From the NCBI RefSeq assembly GCF_949987535.1, contig NW_026645841.1, positions 740,585-804,584 of the forward strand: DNA of 64,000 bases. Reading direction: 5' to 3'. Shown piece after piece: positions 49,260 through 61,571 of this stretch; position 1 is the stretch's first letter, and the number at the start of each line of letters is the position of its first letter. The position numbers and the translations under genes are program-made. Origin of the DNA: Balaenoptera acutorostrata (taxonomy: Eukaryota; Chordata; Mammalia; Artiodactyla; Balaenopteridae). The notes beneath the pieces are model-generated. The model had not been told where the DNA came from and ran no database searches. It saw only the letters and a program-made list of their open reading frames with translations.

Positions 49260-51018
49260 ATGTTTCAGAACACACCGTACACTTCTCCAGAGTGGCTGTT
49301 GGCAATTTACATCCCACCCATCAGCGTAGCAAGGCTCCCATTTCTCCATGGCCGGTCCTGCATTTCTGGTTTGGACACTTTTTTCCGCATGGCCCTTTTG
49401 CCCGCTGGGAAGCGAGACTTCTTTGGAGCGCTGATTGGCCTTTCCAGGTTGCTTGGTTGGCCAAAAAGGGCGTATGCGTTTTTTCCTGAATATATTCAGG
49501 AAAAAACGCATACGCCCTTTTTGGCCAAGGGCATCATTGTCCACGTTTTGCCGCTTTTCATGTGCTTTCAAGGCGATTCGAATCTACCTCCTGAAATCTG
49601 TTTCCTGCAATTCTGCCTTGCTTTCAAAGCCTCTTCGTTGCCTTCCCTTAATATATTTGTGGACGAGAGGTATCATTTAAAACTCTGCAGGTTTGTGAAT
49701 TGCAGTGCCCCTGAGCTCCATTTTTCAACTCGCTTTTTTGGGAGCTGGCCGCAAAAGCGCAGGATTGCTTCAGGCCCTCTTCTGGTTCTGGGGGGCAGGC
49801 TGAGCTTGTGCTTAATTCTTCTTCCTGATGGGAAAATAGAGTGACCTGTGCCTGTCCCAACACCTAGAGCTAGTCTCTCATTGGTTCCCCCTCTTCCCGT
49901 TCATCCTCAGGACAAATTGCAACCTGTATGGAACAGGAGGTTAAAGGTGCTGATTCTCCAAGGAGGGAGATGGCTAGTAAAGCGGCTGGAATGGCGAACC
50001 CGAGCAAAGGAGATGAGAAATGAGGTGCGTTTTAGAAACCTTTCCCGATCACACGGTGTACCATCTTCTGGGTTTCTCATGCCTGTTTTCGACGTAGGAA
50101 GATGCCCTTGAACCTGGAGATTTGGGACCCATGGGATGGGTACCATGCAGTATTACTTGAAAGGGTCTGCGTTGGCTCACCCAACCTCACCGAACCTCTC
50201 AGCCCCAAGAGTGTCCACCCTTATGTCTCAATCAGCTGTGGGTCTAGATATGGTCAATCCAGGTTGCATCACAGCACCTGAACGAATTTTGTAAGAATTT
50301 CTCTCTCTTTCACTGCCTTTGTTTCACGGGTTTTGAAAAGTAATTTATTTTTATAATGGGGTTTACCTGCTTTTCACGGCTGTGTTTATGCCGCTTTACA
50401 CCCCCTTGACTCACTTACAGAGAGATATCAATACATAGGTTTGAAGATTCTTACTAGTCAGATATATTCTTGTGCGGTGAATAGGGGGTGTTGAGTCCAG
50501 TTCACTGAAAAAGGAATAGGTCTTGTCTCTTACATATTGGGTTTATGGAACGGTATCGGAGCTAATTTGAAACCCTTGTTTTATGCATCACCCCACCTCA
50601 CCTTTCCCGTTCAGCAGCCATAGTGTGTTTTCTGAACGTGTGACTCTGTTCTGTTTTGTAATTCAGTTCAAGTGTAGCGGTTTTTACATTCCCTCTAGAA
50701 GTGATATCTTATGATAAGTGTCTTTTTCTGTGTGACTTATTTCACTTAGAATCGTCGTACCTAAATCCACTCATCATGCTGCTACTAGCCTTATGACGTG
50801 GATTTCATGGCTGAGTGATATTCCATTGTACATGAGGACCACAACTTCTTTATCCATTTTTCTCTTTCCTAGGATATTTAAGGTGTAATGAAGTGGGGGT
50901 TCTTGTCAACAGAGCAGCTCTAAACTTTGGGGTGCCTGTGTCTTGCTGATTTTTAGTTTTCCCAATTTATACGCCCATGAGTGGAAGTGCCCTATGCTCT
51001 CCAAGCTGTGTTTTTTAG
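49260..51018 (+). repeat. Satellite unit 29 (1759 bp)
   Basis: Palindrome 49457-49528 is perfect. It is a twin of unit 27, sharing tgtatggaac, agtaaagcgg, cagcacctg and catcatgctg. A private change gtttacctgc near 50363 separates it. Confidence 0.97.
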
Positions 51019-52777
51019 ATGTTTCAGAACACACCGTACACTTCTCCAGAGTGGCTGTTGGCAAGTTACATCCCACCCATCAGCGTAGCAAGGCTCCCAT
51101 TTCTCCATGGCCGGTCCTGCATTTCTGGTTTGGACACTTTTTTCCCCATGGCCCTTTTGCCCGCTGGGAAGCGAGACTTCTTTGGAGCGCTGATTGGCCT
51201 TTCCAGGTTGCTTGGTTGGCCAAAAAGGGCGTATTCGTTTTTTCCTGAATATATTCAGGAAAAAACGCATACGCTCTTTTTGGCCAAGGGCATCATTGTC
51301 CACGTTTTGCCGCTTTTCATGTGCTTTCAAGGCGAGTCGAATCTACCTCCTGAAATCTGTTTCCTGCAATTCTGCCTTGCTTTCAAAGCCTCTTCGTTGC
51401 CTTCCCTTAATATATTTGTGGACGAGAGGTATCATTTAAAACTCTGCAGGTTTGTGAATTGCAGTGCCCCTGAGCTCCATTTTTCAACTCGCTTTTTTGG
51501 GAGCTGGCCGCAAAAGCGCAGGATTGCTTCAGGCCCTCTTCTGGTTCTGGGGGGCAGGCTGAGCTTGTGCTTAATTCTTCTTCCTGATGGGAAAATAGAG
51601 TGACCTGTGCCTGTCCCAACACCTAGAGCTAGTCTCTCATTGGTTCCCCCTCTTCCTGTTCATCCTCAGGACAAATTGCAACCTGTACGGAACAGGAGGT
51701 TAAAGGTGCTGATTCTCCAAGGAGGGAGATGGCTAGTAAATCGGCTGGAATGGCGAACCCGAGCAAAGGAGATGAGAAATGAGGTGCGTTTTAGAAACCT
51801 TTCCCGATCACACCGTGTACCATCTTCTGGGTTTCTCATGCCTGTTTTCGACGTAGGAAGATGCCCTTGAACCTGGAGATTTGGGACCCATGGGATGGGT
51901 ACCATGCAGTACTACTTGAAAGGGTCTGCGTTGGCTCACCCAACCTCACCGAACCTCTCAGCCCCAAGAGTGTCCACCCTTATGTCTCAATCAGCTGTGG
52001 GTCTAGATATGGTCAATCCAGGTTGCATCACAGCCCCTGAACGAATTTTGTAAGAATTTCTCTCTCTTTCACTGTCTTTGTTTCACGGGTTTTGAAAAGT
52101 AATTTATTTTTATAATGGGGTTTAGCTGCTTTTCACGGCTGTGTTTATGCCGCTTTACACCCCCTTGACTCACTTACAGAGAGATATCAATACATAGGTT
52201 TGAAGATTCTTACTAGTCAGATATATTCTTGTGCGGTGAATAGGGGGTGTTGAGTCCAGTTCACTGAAAAAGGAATAGGTCTTGTCTCTTACATATTGGG
52301 TTTATGGAACGGTATCTGAGCTAATTTGAAACCCTTGTTTTATGCATCACCCCACCTCACCTTTCCCGTTCAGCAGCCATAGTGTGTTTCCTAAACGTGG
52401 GACTCTGTTCTGTTTTGCAATTCAGTTCAAGTGTAGCGGTTTTTACATTCCCTCTAGAAGTGATATCTTATGATAAGTGTCTTTTTCTGTGTGACTTATT
52501 TCACTTAGAATCGTCGTACCTAAATCCACTCATCGTGCTGCCACTAGCCTTATGACGTGGATTTCATGGCTGAGTGATATTCCATTGTACATGAGGACCA
52601 CAACTTCTTTATCCATTTTTCTCTTTCCTAGGATATTTAAGGTGTAATGAAGTGGGGGTTCTTGTCCACAGAGCAGCCCTAAACTTTGGGGTGCCTGTGT
52701 CTTGCTGATTTTTAGTTTTCCCAATTTATACGCCCATGAGTGGAAGTGCCCTATGCTCTCCAAGCTGTGTTTTTTAG
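51019..52777 (+). repeat. Satellite unit 30 (1759 bp)
   Basis: A near twin of unit 23, with the same two palindrome breaks (51216-51287), ggcgagtcg, cacaccgtgt, ctgccactagcc and cttgtccacag. One visible difference is ccccaagagtg near 51962 against ccccaaaagtg in unit 23. Confidence 0.97.
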
Positions 52778-54536
52778 ATGTTTCAGAACACACCGTACAC
52801 TTCTCCAGAGTGGCTGTTGGCAATTTACATCCCACCCATCAGCGTAGCAAGGCTCCCATTTCTCCATGGCCGGTCCTGCATTTCTGGTTTGGACACTTTT
52901 TTCCGCATGGCCCTTTTGCCCGCTGGGAAGCGAGACTTCTTTGGAGCGCTGATTGGCCTTTCCAGGTTGCTTGGTTGGCCAAAAAGGGCGTATGCGTTTT
53001 TTCCTGAATATATTCAGGAAAAAACGCATACGCCCTTTTTGGCCAAGGGCATCATTGTCCACGTTTTGCCGCTTTTCATGTGCTTTCAAGGCGATTCGAA
53101 TCTACCTCCTGAAATCTGTTTCCTGCAATTCTGCCTTGCTTTCAAAGCCTCTTCGTTGCCTTCCCTTAATATATTTGTGGACGAGAGGTATCATTTAAAA
53201 CTCTGCAGGTTTGTGAATTGCAGTGCCCCTGAGCTCCATTTTTCAACTCGCTTTTTTGGGAGCTGGCCGCAAAAGCGCAGGATTGCTTCAGGCCCTCTTC
53301 TGGTTCTGGGGGGCAGGCTGAGCTTGTGCTTAATTCTTCTTCCTGATGGGAAAATAGAGTGACCTGTGCCTGTCCCAACACCTAGAGCTAGTCTCTCATT
53401 GGTTACCCCTCTTCCCGTTCATCCTCAGGACAAATTGCAACCTGTACGGAACAGGAGGTTAAAGGTGCTGATTCTCCAAGGAGGGAGATGGCTAGTAAAT
53501 CGGCTGGAATGGTGAACCCGAGCAAAGGAGATGAGAAATGAGGTGCGTTTTAGAAACCTTTCCCGATCACACGGTGTACCATCTTCTGGGTTTCTCATGC
53601 CTGTTTTCGACGTAGGAAGATCCCCTTGAACCTGGAGATTTGGGACCCATGGGATGGGTACCATGCAGTATTACTTGAAAGGGTCTGCGTTGGCTCACCC
53701 AACCTCACCGAACCTCTCAGCCCCAAGAGTGTCCACCCTTATGTCTCAATCAGCTGTGGGTCTAGATATGGTCAATCCAGGTTGCATCACAGCCCCTGAA
53801 CGAATTTTGTAAGAATTTCTCTTTCTTTCACTGTCTTTGTTTCACGGGTTTTGAAAAGTAATTTATTTTTATAATGGGGTTTAGCTGCTTTTCACGGCTG
53901 TGTTTATGCCGCTTTACACCCCCTTGACTCACTTACGGAGAGATATCAATACAGAGGTTTGAAGATTCTTACTAGTCAGATATATTCTTGTGCGGTGAAT
54001 AGGGGGTGTTGAGTCCAGTTCACTGAAAAAGGAATAGGTCTTGTCTCTTACATATTGGGTTTATGGAACGGTATCGGAGCTAATTTGAAACCCTTGTTTT
54101 ATGCATCACCCCACCTCACCTTTCCCGTTCAGCAGCCATAGTGTGTTTCCTAAACGTGTGACTCTGTTCTGTTTTGTAATTCAGTTCAAGTGTAGCGGTT
54201 TTTACATTCCCTCTCTAAGTGATATCTTATGATAAGTGTCTTTTTCTGTGTGACTTATTTCACTTAGAATCGTCGTACCTAATTCCACTCATCGTGCTGC
54301 TACTAGCCTTATGACGTTGATTTCATGGCTGAGTGATATTCCATTGTACATGAGGACCACAACTTCTTTATCCATTTTTCTCTTTCCTAGGATATTTAAG
54401 GTGTAATGAAGTGGGGGTTCTTGTCAACAGAGCAGCCCTAAACTTTGGGGTGCCTGTGTCTTGCTGATTTTTAGTTTTCCCAATTTATAAGCCCATGAGT
54501 GGAAGTGCCCTATGCTCTCCAAGCTGTGTTTTTTAG
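52778..54536 (+). repeat. Satellite unit 31 (1759 bp)
   Basis: Palindrome 52975-53046 is perfect. It carries the unit 9 marker set: ggttacccc near 53401, ggtgaaccc, gatcccc, ctctttctttc, cttacggag, cctaattcc and tataagccc. acagaggttt near 53951 is private. Confidence 0.97.
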
Positions 54537-56295
54537 ATGTTTCAGAACACACCGTACACTTCTCCAGAGTGGCTGTTGGCAATTTACATCCCACCCATCA
54601 GCGTAGCAAGGCTCCCATTTCTCCATGGCCGGTCCTGCATTTCTGGTTTGGACACTTTTTTCCGCATGGCCCTTTTGCCCGCTGGGAAGCGAGACTTCTT
54701 TGGAGCGCTGATTGGTCTTTCCAGGTTGCTTGGTTGGCCAAAAAGGGCGTATGCGTTTTTTCCTGAATATATTCAGGAAAAAACGCATACGCCCTTTTTG
54801 GCCAAGGGCATCATTGTCCACGTTTTGCCGCTTTTCATGTGCTTTCAAGGCGATTCGAATCTACCTCCTGAAATCTGTTTCCTGCAATTCTGCCTTGCTT
54901 TCAAAGCCTCTTCGTTGCCTTCCCTTAATATATTTGTGGACGAGAGGTATCATTTAAAACTCTGCAGGTTTGTGAATTGCAGTGCCCCTGAGCTCCATTT
55001 TTCAACTCGCTTTTTTGGGAGCTGGCCGCAAAAGCGCAGGATTGCTTCAGGCCCTCTTCTGGTTCTGGGGGGAGGGCTGAGCTTGTGCTTAATTCTTCTT
55101 TCTGATGGGAAAATAGAGTGACCTGTGCCTGTCCCAACACCTAGAGCTAGTCTCTCATTGGTTGCCCCTCTTCCCGTTCATCCTCAGGACAAATTGCAAC
55201 CTGTACGGAACAGGAGGTTAAAGGTGCTGATTCTCCAAGGAGGGAGATGGCTAGTAAATCGGCTGGAATGGCGAACCCGAGCAAAGGAGATGAGAAATGA
55301 GGTGAGTTTTAGAAACCTTTCCCGATCACACGGTGTACCATCTTCTGGGTTTCTCATGCCTGTTTTCGACGTAGGAAGATGCCCTTGAACCTGGAGATTT
55401 GGGACCCATGGGATGGGTACCATGCAGTACTACTTGAAAGGGTCTGCGTTGGCTCACCCAACCTCACCGAACCTCTCAGCCCCAAGAGTGTCCACCCTTA
55501 TGTCTCAATCAGCTGTGGGTCTAGATATGGTCAATCCAGGTTGCATCACAGCCCCTGAACGAATTTTGTAAGAATTTCTCTCTCTTTCACTGTCTTTGTT
55601 TCACGGGTTTTGAAAAGTAATTTATTTTTATAATGGGGTTTAGCTGCTTTTCACGGCTGTGTTTATGCCACTTTACACCCCCTTGACTCACTTACAGAGA
55701 GATATGAATACATAGGTTTGAAGATTCTTACTAGTCAGATATATTCTTGTGCGGTGAATAGGGGGTGTTGAGTCCAGTTCACTGAAAAAGGAATAGGTCT
55801 TGTCTCTTACATATTGGGTTTATGGAACGGTATCGGAGCTAATTTGAAACCCTTGTTTTATGCATCACCCCACCTCACCTTTCCCGTTCAGCAGCCATAG
55901 TGTGTTTCCTAAACGTGTGACTCTGTTCTGTTTTGTAATTCAGTTCAAGTGTAGCGGTTTTTACATTCCCTCTCTAAGTGATATCTTATGATAAGTGTCT
56001 TTTTCTGTGTGACTTATTTCACTTAGAATCGTCGTACCTAAATCCACTCATCGTGCTGCTACTAGCCTTATGACGTTGATTTCATGGCTGAGTGATATTC
56101 CATTGTACATGAAGACCACAACTTCTTTATCCATTTTTCTCTTTCCTAGGATATTTAAGGTGTAATGAAGTGGGGGTTCTTGTCAACAGAGCAGCCCTAA
56201 ACTTTGGGGTGCCTGTGTCTTGCTGATTTTTAATTTTCCCAATTTATACGCCCATGAGTGGAAGTGCCCTATGCTCTCCAAGCTGTGTTTTTTAG
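54537..56295 (+). repeat. Satellite unit 32 (1759 bp), first unit of a trimer
   Basis: Palindrome 54734-54805 is perfect. It shares ttggtctttcc, gagggctg, cttctttctg and ggttgcccc with unit 10, and the tail set tgccactttac, gacgttgat, atgaagacc and tttttaattttcc with unit 24. Private changes are ggtgagtttta near 55301 and gatatgaatac near 55702. Confidence 0.97.
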
Positions 56296-58054
56296 ATGTT
56301 TCAGAACACACCGTACACTTCTCCAGAGTGGCTGTTGGCAATTTACATCCCACCCATCAGCGTAGCAAGGCTCCCATTTCTCCATGGCCGGTCCTGCATT
56401 TCTGGTTTGGACACTTTTTTCCGCATGGCCCTTTTGCCCGCTGGGAAGCGAGACTTCTTTGGAGCGCTGATTGGCCTTTCCAGGTTGCTTGGTTGGCCAA
56501 AAAGGGCGTATGCGTTTTTTCCTGAATATATTCAGTAAAAAACGCATACGCCCTTTTTGGCCAAGGGCATCATTGTCCACGTTTTGCCGCTTTTCATGTG
56601 CTTTCAAGGCGATTCGAATCTACCTCCTGAAATCTGTTTCCTGCAATTCTGCCTTGCTTTCAAAGCCTCTTCGTTGCCTTCCCTTAATATATTTGTGGAC
56701 GAGAGGTATCATTTAAAACTCTGCAGGTTTGTGAATTGCAGTGCCCCTGAGCTCCATTTTTCAACTCGCTTTTTTGGGAGCTGGCCGCAAAAGCGCAGGA
56801 TTGCTTCAGGCCCTCTTCTGGTTCTGGGGGGCAGGCTGAGCTTGTGCTTAATTCTTCTTCCTGATGGGAAAATAGAGTGACCTGTGCCTGTCCCAACACC
56901 TAGAGCTAGTCTCTCATTGGTTCCCCCTCTTCCCCTTCATCCTCAGGACAAATTGCAACCTGTACGGAACAGCAGGTTAAAGGTGCTGATTCTCCAAGGA
57001 GGGAGATGGCTAGTAAATCGGCTGGAATGGCGAACCCGAGCAAAGGAGATGAGAAATGAGGTGCGTTTTAGAAACCTTTCCCGATCACACGGTGTACCAT
57101 CTTCTGGGTTTCTCATGCCTGTTTTCGACGTAGGAAGATGCCCTTGAACCTGGAGATTTGGGACCCATGGGATGGGTACCATGCAGTACTACTTGAAAGG
57201 GTCTGCGTTGGCTCACCCAACCTCACCGAACCTCTCAGCCCCAAGAGTGTCCACCCTTATGTCTCAATCAGCTGTGGGTCTAGATATGGTCAATCCAGGT
57301 TGCATCACAGCCCCTGAACGAATTTTGTAAGAATTTCTCTCTCTTTCACTGTCTTTGTTTCACGGGTTTTGAAAAGTAATTTATTTTTATAATGGGGTTT
57401 AGCTGCTTTTCACGGCTGTGTTTATGCCGCTTTACACCCCCTTGACTCACTTACAGAGAGATATCAATACATAGGTTTGAAGATTCTTACTAGTCAGATA
57501 TATTCTTGTGCGGTGAATAGGGGGTGTTGAGTCCAGTTCACTGAAAAAGGAATAGGTCTTGTCTCTTACATATTGGGTTTATGGAACGGTATCGGAGCTA
57601 ATTTGAAACCCTTGTTTTATGCATCACCCCACCTCACCTTTCCCGTTCAGCAGCCATAGTGTGTTTCCTAAACGTGTGACTCTGTTCTGTTTTGTAATTC
57701 AGTTCAAGTGTAGCGGTTTTTACATTCCCTCTCTAAGTGATATCTTATGATAAGTGTCTTTTTCTGTGTGACTTATTTCACTTAGAATCGTCGTACCTAA
57801 ATCCACTCATCGTGCTGCTACTAGCCTTATGACGTGGATTTCATGGCTGAGTGATATTCCATTGTACATGAGGACCACCACTTCTTTATCCATTTTTCTC
57901 TTTCCTAGGATATTTAAGGTGTAATGAAGTGGGGGTTCTTGTCCACAGAGCAGCCCTAAACTTTGGGGTGCCTGTGTCTTGCTGATTTTTAGTTTTCCCA
58001 ATTTATACGGCCATGAGTGGAAGTGCCCTATGCTCTCCAAGCTGTGTTTTTTAG
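56296..58054 (+). repeat. Satellite unit 33 (1759 bp), second unit of the trimer
   Basis: Palindrome 56493-56564 has the attcagtaaa break shared with units 25 and 36; cttccccttc is also shared. Private changes are acagcaggtt near 56970 and tatacggcc near 58005. It has accaccactt near 57877 and cttgtccacag near 57940. Confidence 0.97.
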
Positions 58055-59812
58055 ATGTTTCAGAACACACCGTACACTTCTCCAGAGTGGCTGTTGGCAA
58101 TTTACATCCCACCCATCAGCGTAGCAAGGCTCCCATTTCTCCATGGCCGGTCCTGCATTTCTGGTTTGGACACTTTTTTCCGCATGGCCCTTTTGCCCGC
58201 TGGGAAGCGAGACTTCTTTGGAGCGCTGATTGGCCTTTCCAGGTTGCTTGGTTGGCCAAAAGGGCGTATGCGTTTTTTCCTGAATATATTCAGGAAAAAA
58301 CGCATACGCCCTTTTTGGCCAAGGGCATCATTGTCCACGTTTTGCCGCTTTTCATGTGCTTTCAAGGCGATTCGAATCTACCTCCTGAAATCTGTTTCCT
58401 GCAATTCTGCCTTGCTTTCAAAGCCTCTTCGTTGCCTTCCCTTAATATATTTGTGGACGAGAGGTATCATTTAAAACTCTGCAGGTTTGTGAATTGCAGT
58501 GCCCCTGAGCTCCATTTTTCAACTCGCTTTTTTGGGAGCTGGCCGCCAAAGCGCAGGATTGCTTCAGGCCCTCTTCTGGTTCTGGGGGGCAGGCTGAGCT
58601 TGTGCTTAATTCTTCTTCCTGATGGGAAAATAGAGTGACCTGTGCCTGTCCCAACACCTAGAGCTAGTCTCTCATTGGTTCCCCCTCTTCCCGTTCATCC
58701 TCAGGACAAATTGCAACCTGTACGGAACAGGAGGTTAAAGGTGCTGATTCTCCAAGGAGGGAGATGGCTAGTAAATCGGCTGGAATGGCGAACCCGAGCA
58801 AAGGAGATGAGAAATGAGGTGCGTTTTAGAAACCTTTCCCGATCACACGGTGTACCATCTTCTGGGTTTCTCATGCCTGTTTTCGACGTAGGAAGATGCC
58901 CTTGAACCTGGAGATTTGGGACCCATGGGATGGGTACCATGCAGTACTACTTGAAAGGGTCTGCGTTGGCTCACCCAACCTCACCGAACCTCTCAGCCCC
59001 AAGAGTGTCCACCCTTATGTCTCAATCAGCTGTGGGTCTAGATATGGTCAATCCAGGTTGCATCACAGCCCCTGAACGAATTTTGTAAGAATTTCTCTCT
59101 CTTTCACTGTCTTTGTTTCACGGGTTTTGAAAAGTAATTTATTTTTATAATGGGGTTTAGCTGCTTTTCACGGCTATGTTTATGCCGCTTTACACCCCCT
59201 TGACTCACTTACGGAGAGATATCAATACATAGGTTTGAAGAGTCTTACTAGTCAGATATATTCTTGTGCGGTGAATAGGGGGTGTTGAGTCCAGTTCACT
59301 GAAAAAGGAATAGGTCTTGTCTCTTACATATTGGGTTTATGGAACGGTATCGGAGCTAATTTGAAACCCTTGTTTTATGCATCACCCCACCTCACCTTTC
59401 CCGTTCAGCAGCCATAGTGTGTTTCCTAAACGTGTGACTCTGTTCTGTTTTGTAATTCAGTTCAAGTGTAGCGGTTTTTACATTCCCTCTCTAAGTGATA
59501 TCTTATGATAAGTGTCTTTTTCTGTGTGACTTATTTCACTTAGAATCGTCGTACCTAAATCCACTCATCGTGCTGCTACTAGCCTTATGACGTTGATTTC
59601 ATGGCTGAGTGATATTCCATTGTACATGAGGACCACAACTTCTTTATCCATTTTTCTCTTTCCTAGGATATTTAAGGTGTAATGAAGTGGGGGTTCTTGT
59701 CAACAGAGCAGCCCTAAACTTTGGGGTGCCTGTGTCTTGCTGATTTTTAGTTTTCCCAATTTATAAGCCCATGAGTGGAAGTGCCCTATGCTCTCCAAGC
59801 TGTGTTTTTTAG
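58055..59812 (+). repeat. Satellite unit 34 (1758 bp), third unit of the trimer
   Basis: Palindrome 58252-58322 lacks one A in the left arm, as in units 26 and 37. Unlike unit 26, its right half stays of the common type. Private changes are ggctatgttt near 59172 and gaagagtc near 59237. The tail has cttacggag, gacgttgat and tataagccc. Confidence 0.97.
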
Positions 59813-61571
59813 ATGTTTCAGAACACACCGTACACTTCTCCAGAGTGGCTGTTGGCAATTTACATCCCACCCATCAGCGTAGCAAGGCTCCCATTTCTCC
59901 ATGGCCGGTCCTGCATTTCTGGTTTGGACACTTTTTTCCGCATGGCCCTTTTGCCCGCTGGGAAGCGAGACTTCTTTGGAGCGCTGATTGGTCTTTCCAG
60001 GTTGCTTGGTTGGCCAAAAAGGGCGTATGCGTTTTTTCCTGAATATATTCAGGAAAAAACGCATACGCCCTTTTTGGCCAAGGGCATCATTGTCCACGTT
60101 TTGCCGCTTTTCATGTGCTTTCAAGGCGATTCGAATCTACCTCCTGAAATCTGTTTCCTGCAATTCTGCCTTGCTTTCAAAGCCTCTTCGTTGCCTTCCC
60201 TTAATATATTTGTGGACGAGAGGTATCATTTAAAACTCTGCAGGTTTGTGAATTGCAGTGCCCCTGAGCTCCATTTTTCAACTCGCTTTTTTGGGAGCTG
60301 GCCGCAAAAGCGCAGGATTGCTTCAGGCCCTCTTCTGGTTCTGGGGGGAGGGCTGAGCTTGTGCTTAATTCTTCTTCCTGATGGGAAAATAGAGTGACCT
60401 GTGCCTGTCCCAACACCTAGAGCTAGTCTCTCATTGGTTGCCCCTCTTCCCGTTCATCCTCAGGACAAATTGCAACCTGTACGGAACAGGAGGTTAAAGG
60501 TGCTGATTCTCCAAGGAGGGAGATGGCTAGTAAATCGGCTGGAATGGCGAACCCGAGCAAAGGAGATGAGAAATGAGGTGCGTTTTAGAAACCTTTCCCG
60601 ATCACACGGTGTACCATCTTCTGGGTTTCTCATGCCTGTTTTCGACGTAGGAAGATGCCCTTGAACCTGGAGATTTGGGACCCATGGGATGGGTACCATG
60701 CAGTACTACTTGAAAGGGTCTGCGTTGGCTCACCCAACCTCACCGAACCTCTCAGCCCCAAGAGTGTCCACCCTTATGTCTCAATCAGCTGTGGGTCTAG
60801 ATATGGTCAATCCAGGTTGCATCACAGCCCCTGAACGAATTTTGTAAGAATTTCTCTCTCTTTCACTGTCTTTGTTTCACGGGTTTTGAAAAGTAATTTA
60901 TTTTTATAATGGGGTTTAGCTGCTTTTCACGGCTGTGTTTATGCCACTTTACACCCCCTTGACTCACTTACAGAGAGATATCAATACATAGGTTTGAAGA
61001 TTCTTACTAGTCAGATATATTCTTGTGCGGTGAATAGGGGGTGTTGAGTCCAGTTCACTGAAAAAGGAATAGGTCTTGTCTCTTACATTTTGGGTTTATG
61101 GAACGGTATCGGAGCTAATTTGAAACCCTTGTTTTATGCATCACCCCACCTCACCTTTCCCGTTCAGCAGCCATAGTGTGTTTCCTAAACGTGTGACTCT
61201 GTTCTGTTTTGTAATTCAGTTCAATTGTAGCGGTTTTTACATTCCCTCTCTAAGTGATATCTTATGATAAGTGTCTTTTTCTGTGTGACTTATTTCACTT
61301 AGAATCGTCGTACCTAAATCCACTCATCGTGCTGCTACTAGCCTTATGACGTGGATTTCATGGCTGAGTGATATTCCATTGTACATGAAGACCACAACTT
61401 CTTTATCCATTTTTCTCTTTCCTAGGATATTTAAGGTGTAATGAAGTGGGGGTTCTTGTCAACAGAGCAGCCCTAAACTTTGGGGTGCCTGTGTCTTGCT
61501 GATTTTTAATTTTCCCAATTTATACGCCCATGAGTGGAAGTGCCCTATGCTCTCCAAGCTGTGTTTTTTAG
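59813..61571 (+). repeat. Satellite unit 35 (1759 bp), first unit of the next trimer
   Basis: Palindrome 60010-60081 is perfect. It shares ttggtctttcc, gagggctg and ggttgcccc with unit 32 but keeps the common cttcttcctg. It has cattttggg near 61086 (also in unit 24), private ttcaattgtag near 61221, and atgaagacc and tttttaattttcc in the tail. Confidence 0.97.

Larger units (their letters stand above)
54537..59812 (+). repeat. Higher-order repeat, three-unit block (5,276 bp)
   Basis: Units 32-33-34 carry three ordered marker types: gagggctg type, attcagtaaa type, and four-A palindrome type. Units 35-36-37 repeat the same order directly after. The right half of unit 24, unit 25 and the left half of unit 26 form an earlier, edge-altered copy. 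Confidence 0.88.
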
